Positions 5,360-5,699 of a stretch of DNA of 5,699 bases are shown one piece after another. A program made the position numbers and the translations under genes. The notes beneath the pieces were generated by a model, which was not told where the DNA came from, did not search any database, and saw nothing but the letters and a program-made list of their open reading frames with translations. The stretch comes from Paludibacteraceae bacterium (GTDB taxonomy: Bacteria; Bacteroidota; Bacteroidia; Bacteroidales; Paludibacteraceae): positions 1-5,699 of the forward strand of contig CANFFA010000181.1 of the NCBI GenBank assembly GCA_947445425.1. The letters run 5' to 3'. How positions within the stretch are numbered: the stretch's first letter is position 1; each line of letters begins with the position of its first letter.

Positions 5360-5699
5360 TCATAAAAAAGAATGCTTTCTCAACTTAAGCTCTTCACCAC
5401 ACTTGGCCCCATCATCAAATGATTTATCATTTAATTCATATAGATTTAGAACTTTCATTCCATAATCTTGTGCTATACTATGCATGGTCTCACCACTTTG
5501 CACGATATGTGTCTTGAATTCTTTCGGGGCCTTCGTTTTTTTCTCCTCAATAAAAACCCTTGTTCCAGGCTGCAATTTAGCTATTGAATTCAACTCATTG
5601 TACTCTTTCAAGGTGCTTTCAGTAAGTTTAAATTCAGCTGCAATGCTTGCATAACTATCTCCAGCCACTGAATTAACAAAAAGCACTTCATTCACTTTC
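5360..5699 (-). CDS. LysM protein, C-terminal part; probable peptidoglycan glucosaminidase (partial)
   Basis: The visible 112 or so residues, counted here from the GTG codon at 5695, hold two LysM-like peptidoglycan-binding modules. The first is about 6-53 (GDSYASIAAEFKLTESTLKE, then LNSIAKLQPGTRVFI). The second is about 61-106 (HIVQSGETMHSIAQDYGMKV, then LYELNDKSFDDGAKCGEELKLRK). A charged linker (EEKKTKAPKEFK, 50-61) separates them. The frame stays open through the window edge: the codon before GTG is AAA and there is no stop, so GTG is very probably not the start. The layout closely resembles the C-terminal tails of Bacteroidota glucosaminidase (endo-beta-N-acetylglucosaminidase) proteins, which cut cell-wall glycan; the catalytic domain would lie outside the window. 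Other LysM-tailed hydrolases, such as NlpC/P60 proteins or peptidases, cannot be excluded. Confidence 0.8.
   Translation of the reverse strand, partial: KVNEVLFVNSVAGDSYASIAAEFKLTESTLKEYNELNSIAKLQPGTRVFIEEKKTKAPKEFKTHIVQSGETMHSIAQDYGMKVLNLYELNDKSFDDGAKCGEELKLRKHSFL

Noticed and set aside
1..5699. Possible defence system, CRISPR array, insertion sequence or biosynthetic cluster
   Set aside because: No regularly spaced repeats, transposase, nuclease-helicase pair or synthase is present; the genes are mainly housekeeping types.

Overview
The window (5,699 bp, AT-rich) carries seven genes, all read from the minus strand. It looks like chromosomal DNA of a member of the Bacteroidota, possibly of the Sphingobacteriaceae type. 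The reasons are start codons in A/T-rich leaders without Shine-Dalgarno sequences, a TAnnTTTG-like promoter element, an integrase N-terminus of a type I associate with this phylum, a DciA/DUF721 protein, and a LysM tail like those of Bacteroidota glucosaminidases. The genus is an inference and was not tested.

In transcription order, from the right edge to the left: (1) 5360-5699, the C-terminal end of a LysM protein that continues beyond the window, probably a peptidoglycan glucosaminidase; (2) 5018-5308, a 96-residue DciA-like DUF721 protein, the probable replicative helicase loader; (3) 4483-5004, a 173-residue helical-repeat (HEAT-like) protein of unknown role, starting 13 bp after dciA; (4) 2810-4354, the 514-residue carboxyltransferase subunit of a biotin-dependent propionyl/methylmalonyl-CoA carboxylase or decarboxylase, with a candidate promoter at 4416-4423; (5) 2360-2698, a 112-residue biotin carrier protein with the EAMKM biotinylation motif, followed by a strong terminator; (6) 953-2212, an Nramp-family divalent metal transporter with a near-perfect 18-bp palindrome just upstream and a long terminator hairpin downstream; (7) 17-721, a protein with two HARP-like modules that resembles the N-terminal part of a Bacteroidota tyrosine recombinase and seems to be cut short by a frameshift.

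The carboxyltransferase and biotin carrier form one working unit: the carrier holds the carboxyl group on biotin and the carboxyltransferase moves it to or from an acyl-CoA. Neither a biotin carboxylase nor the membrane decarboxylase subunit is present here, so the direction of the reaction is open. The Nramp gene is a separate transcription unit, closed by terminators on both sides, with a candidate metal-responsive operator. The recombinase fragment at the left edge is the only accessory-type gene.

Most of the window is ordinary core genome and I see no clear novel system. The points most worth following are the probable integrase frameshift, the altered proton-pathway residues of an otherwise canonical Nramp metal site, and the operator-like palindrome upstream of the Nramp gene. 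No gap between genes exceeds 300 bp, and I see no tRNA, rRNA, CRISPR array or insertion sequence.
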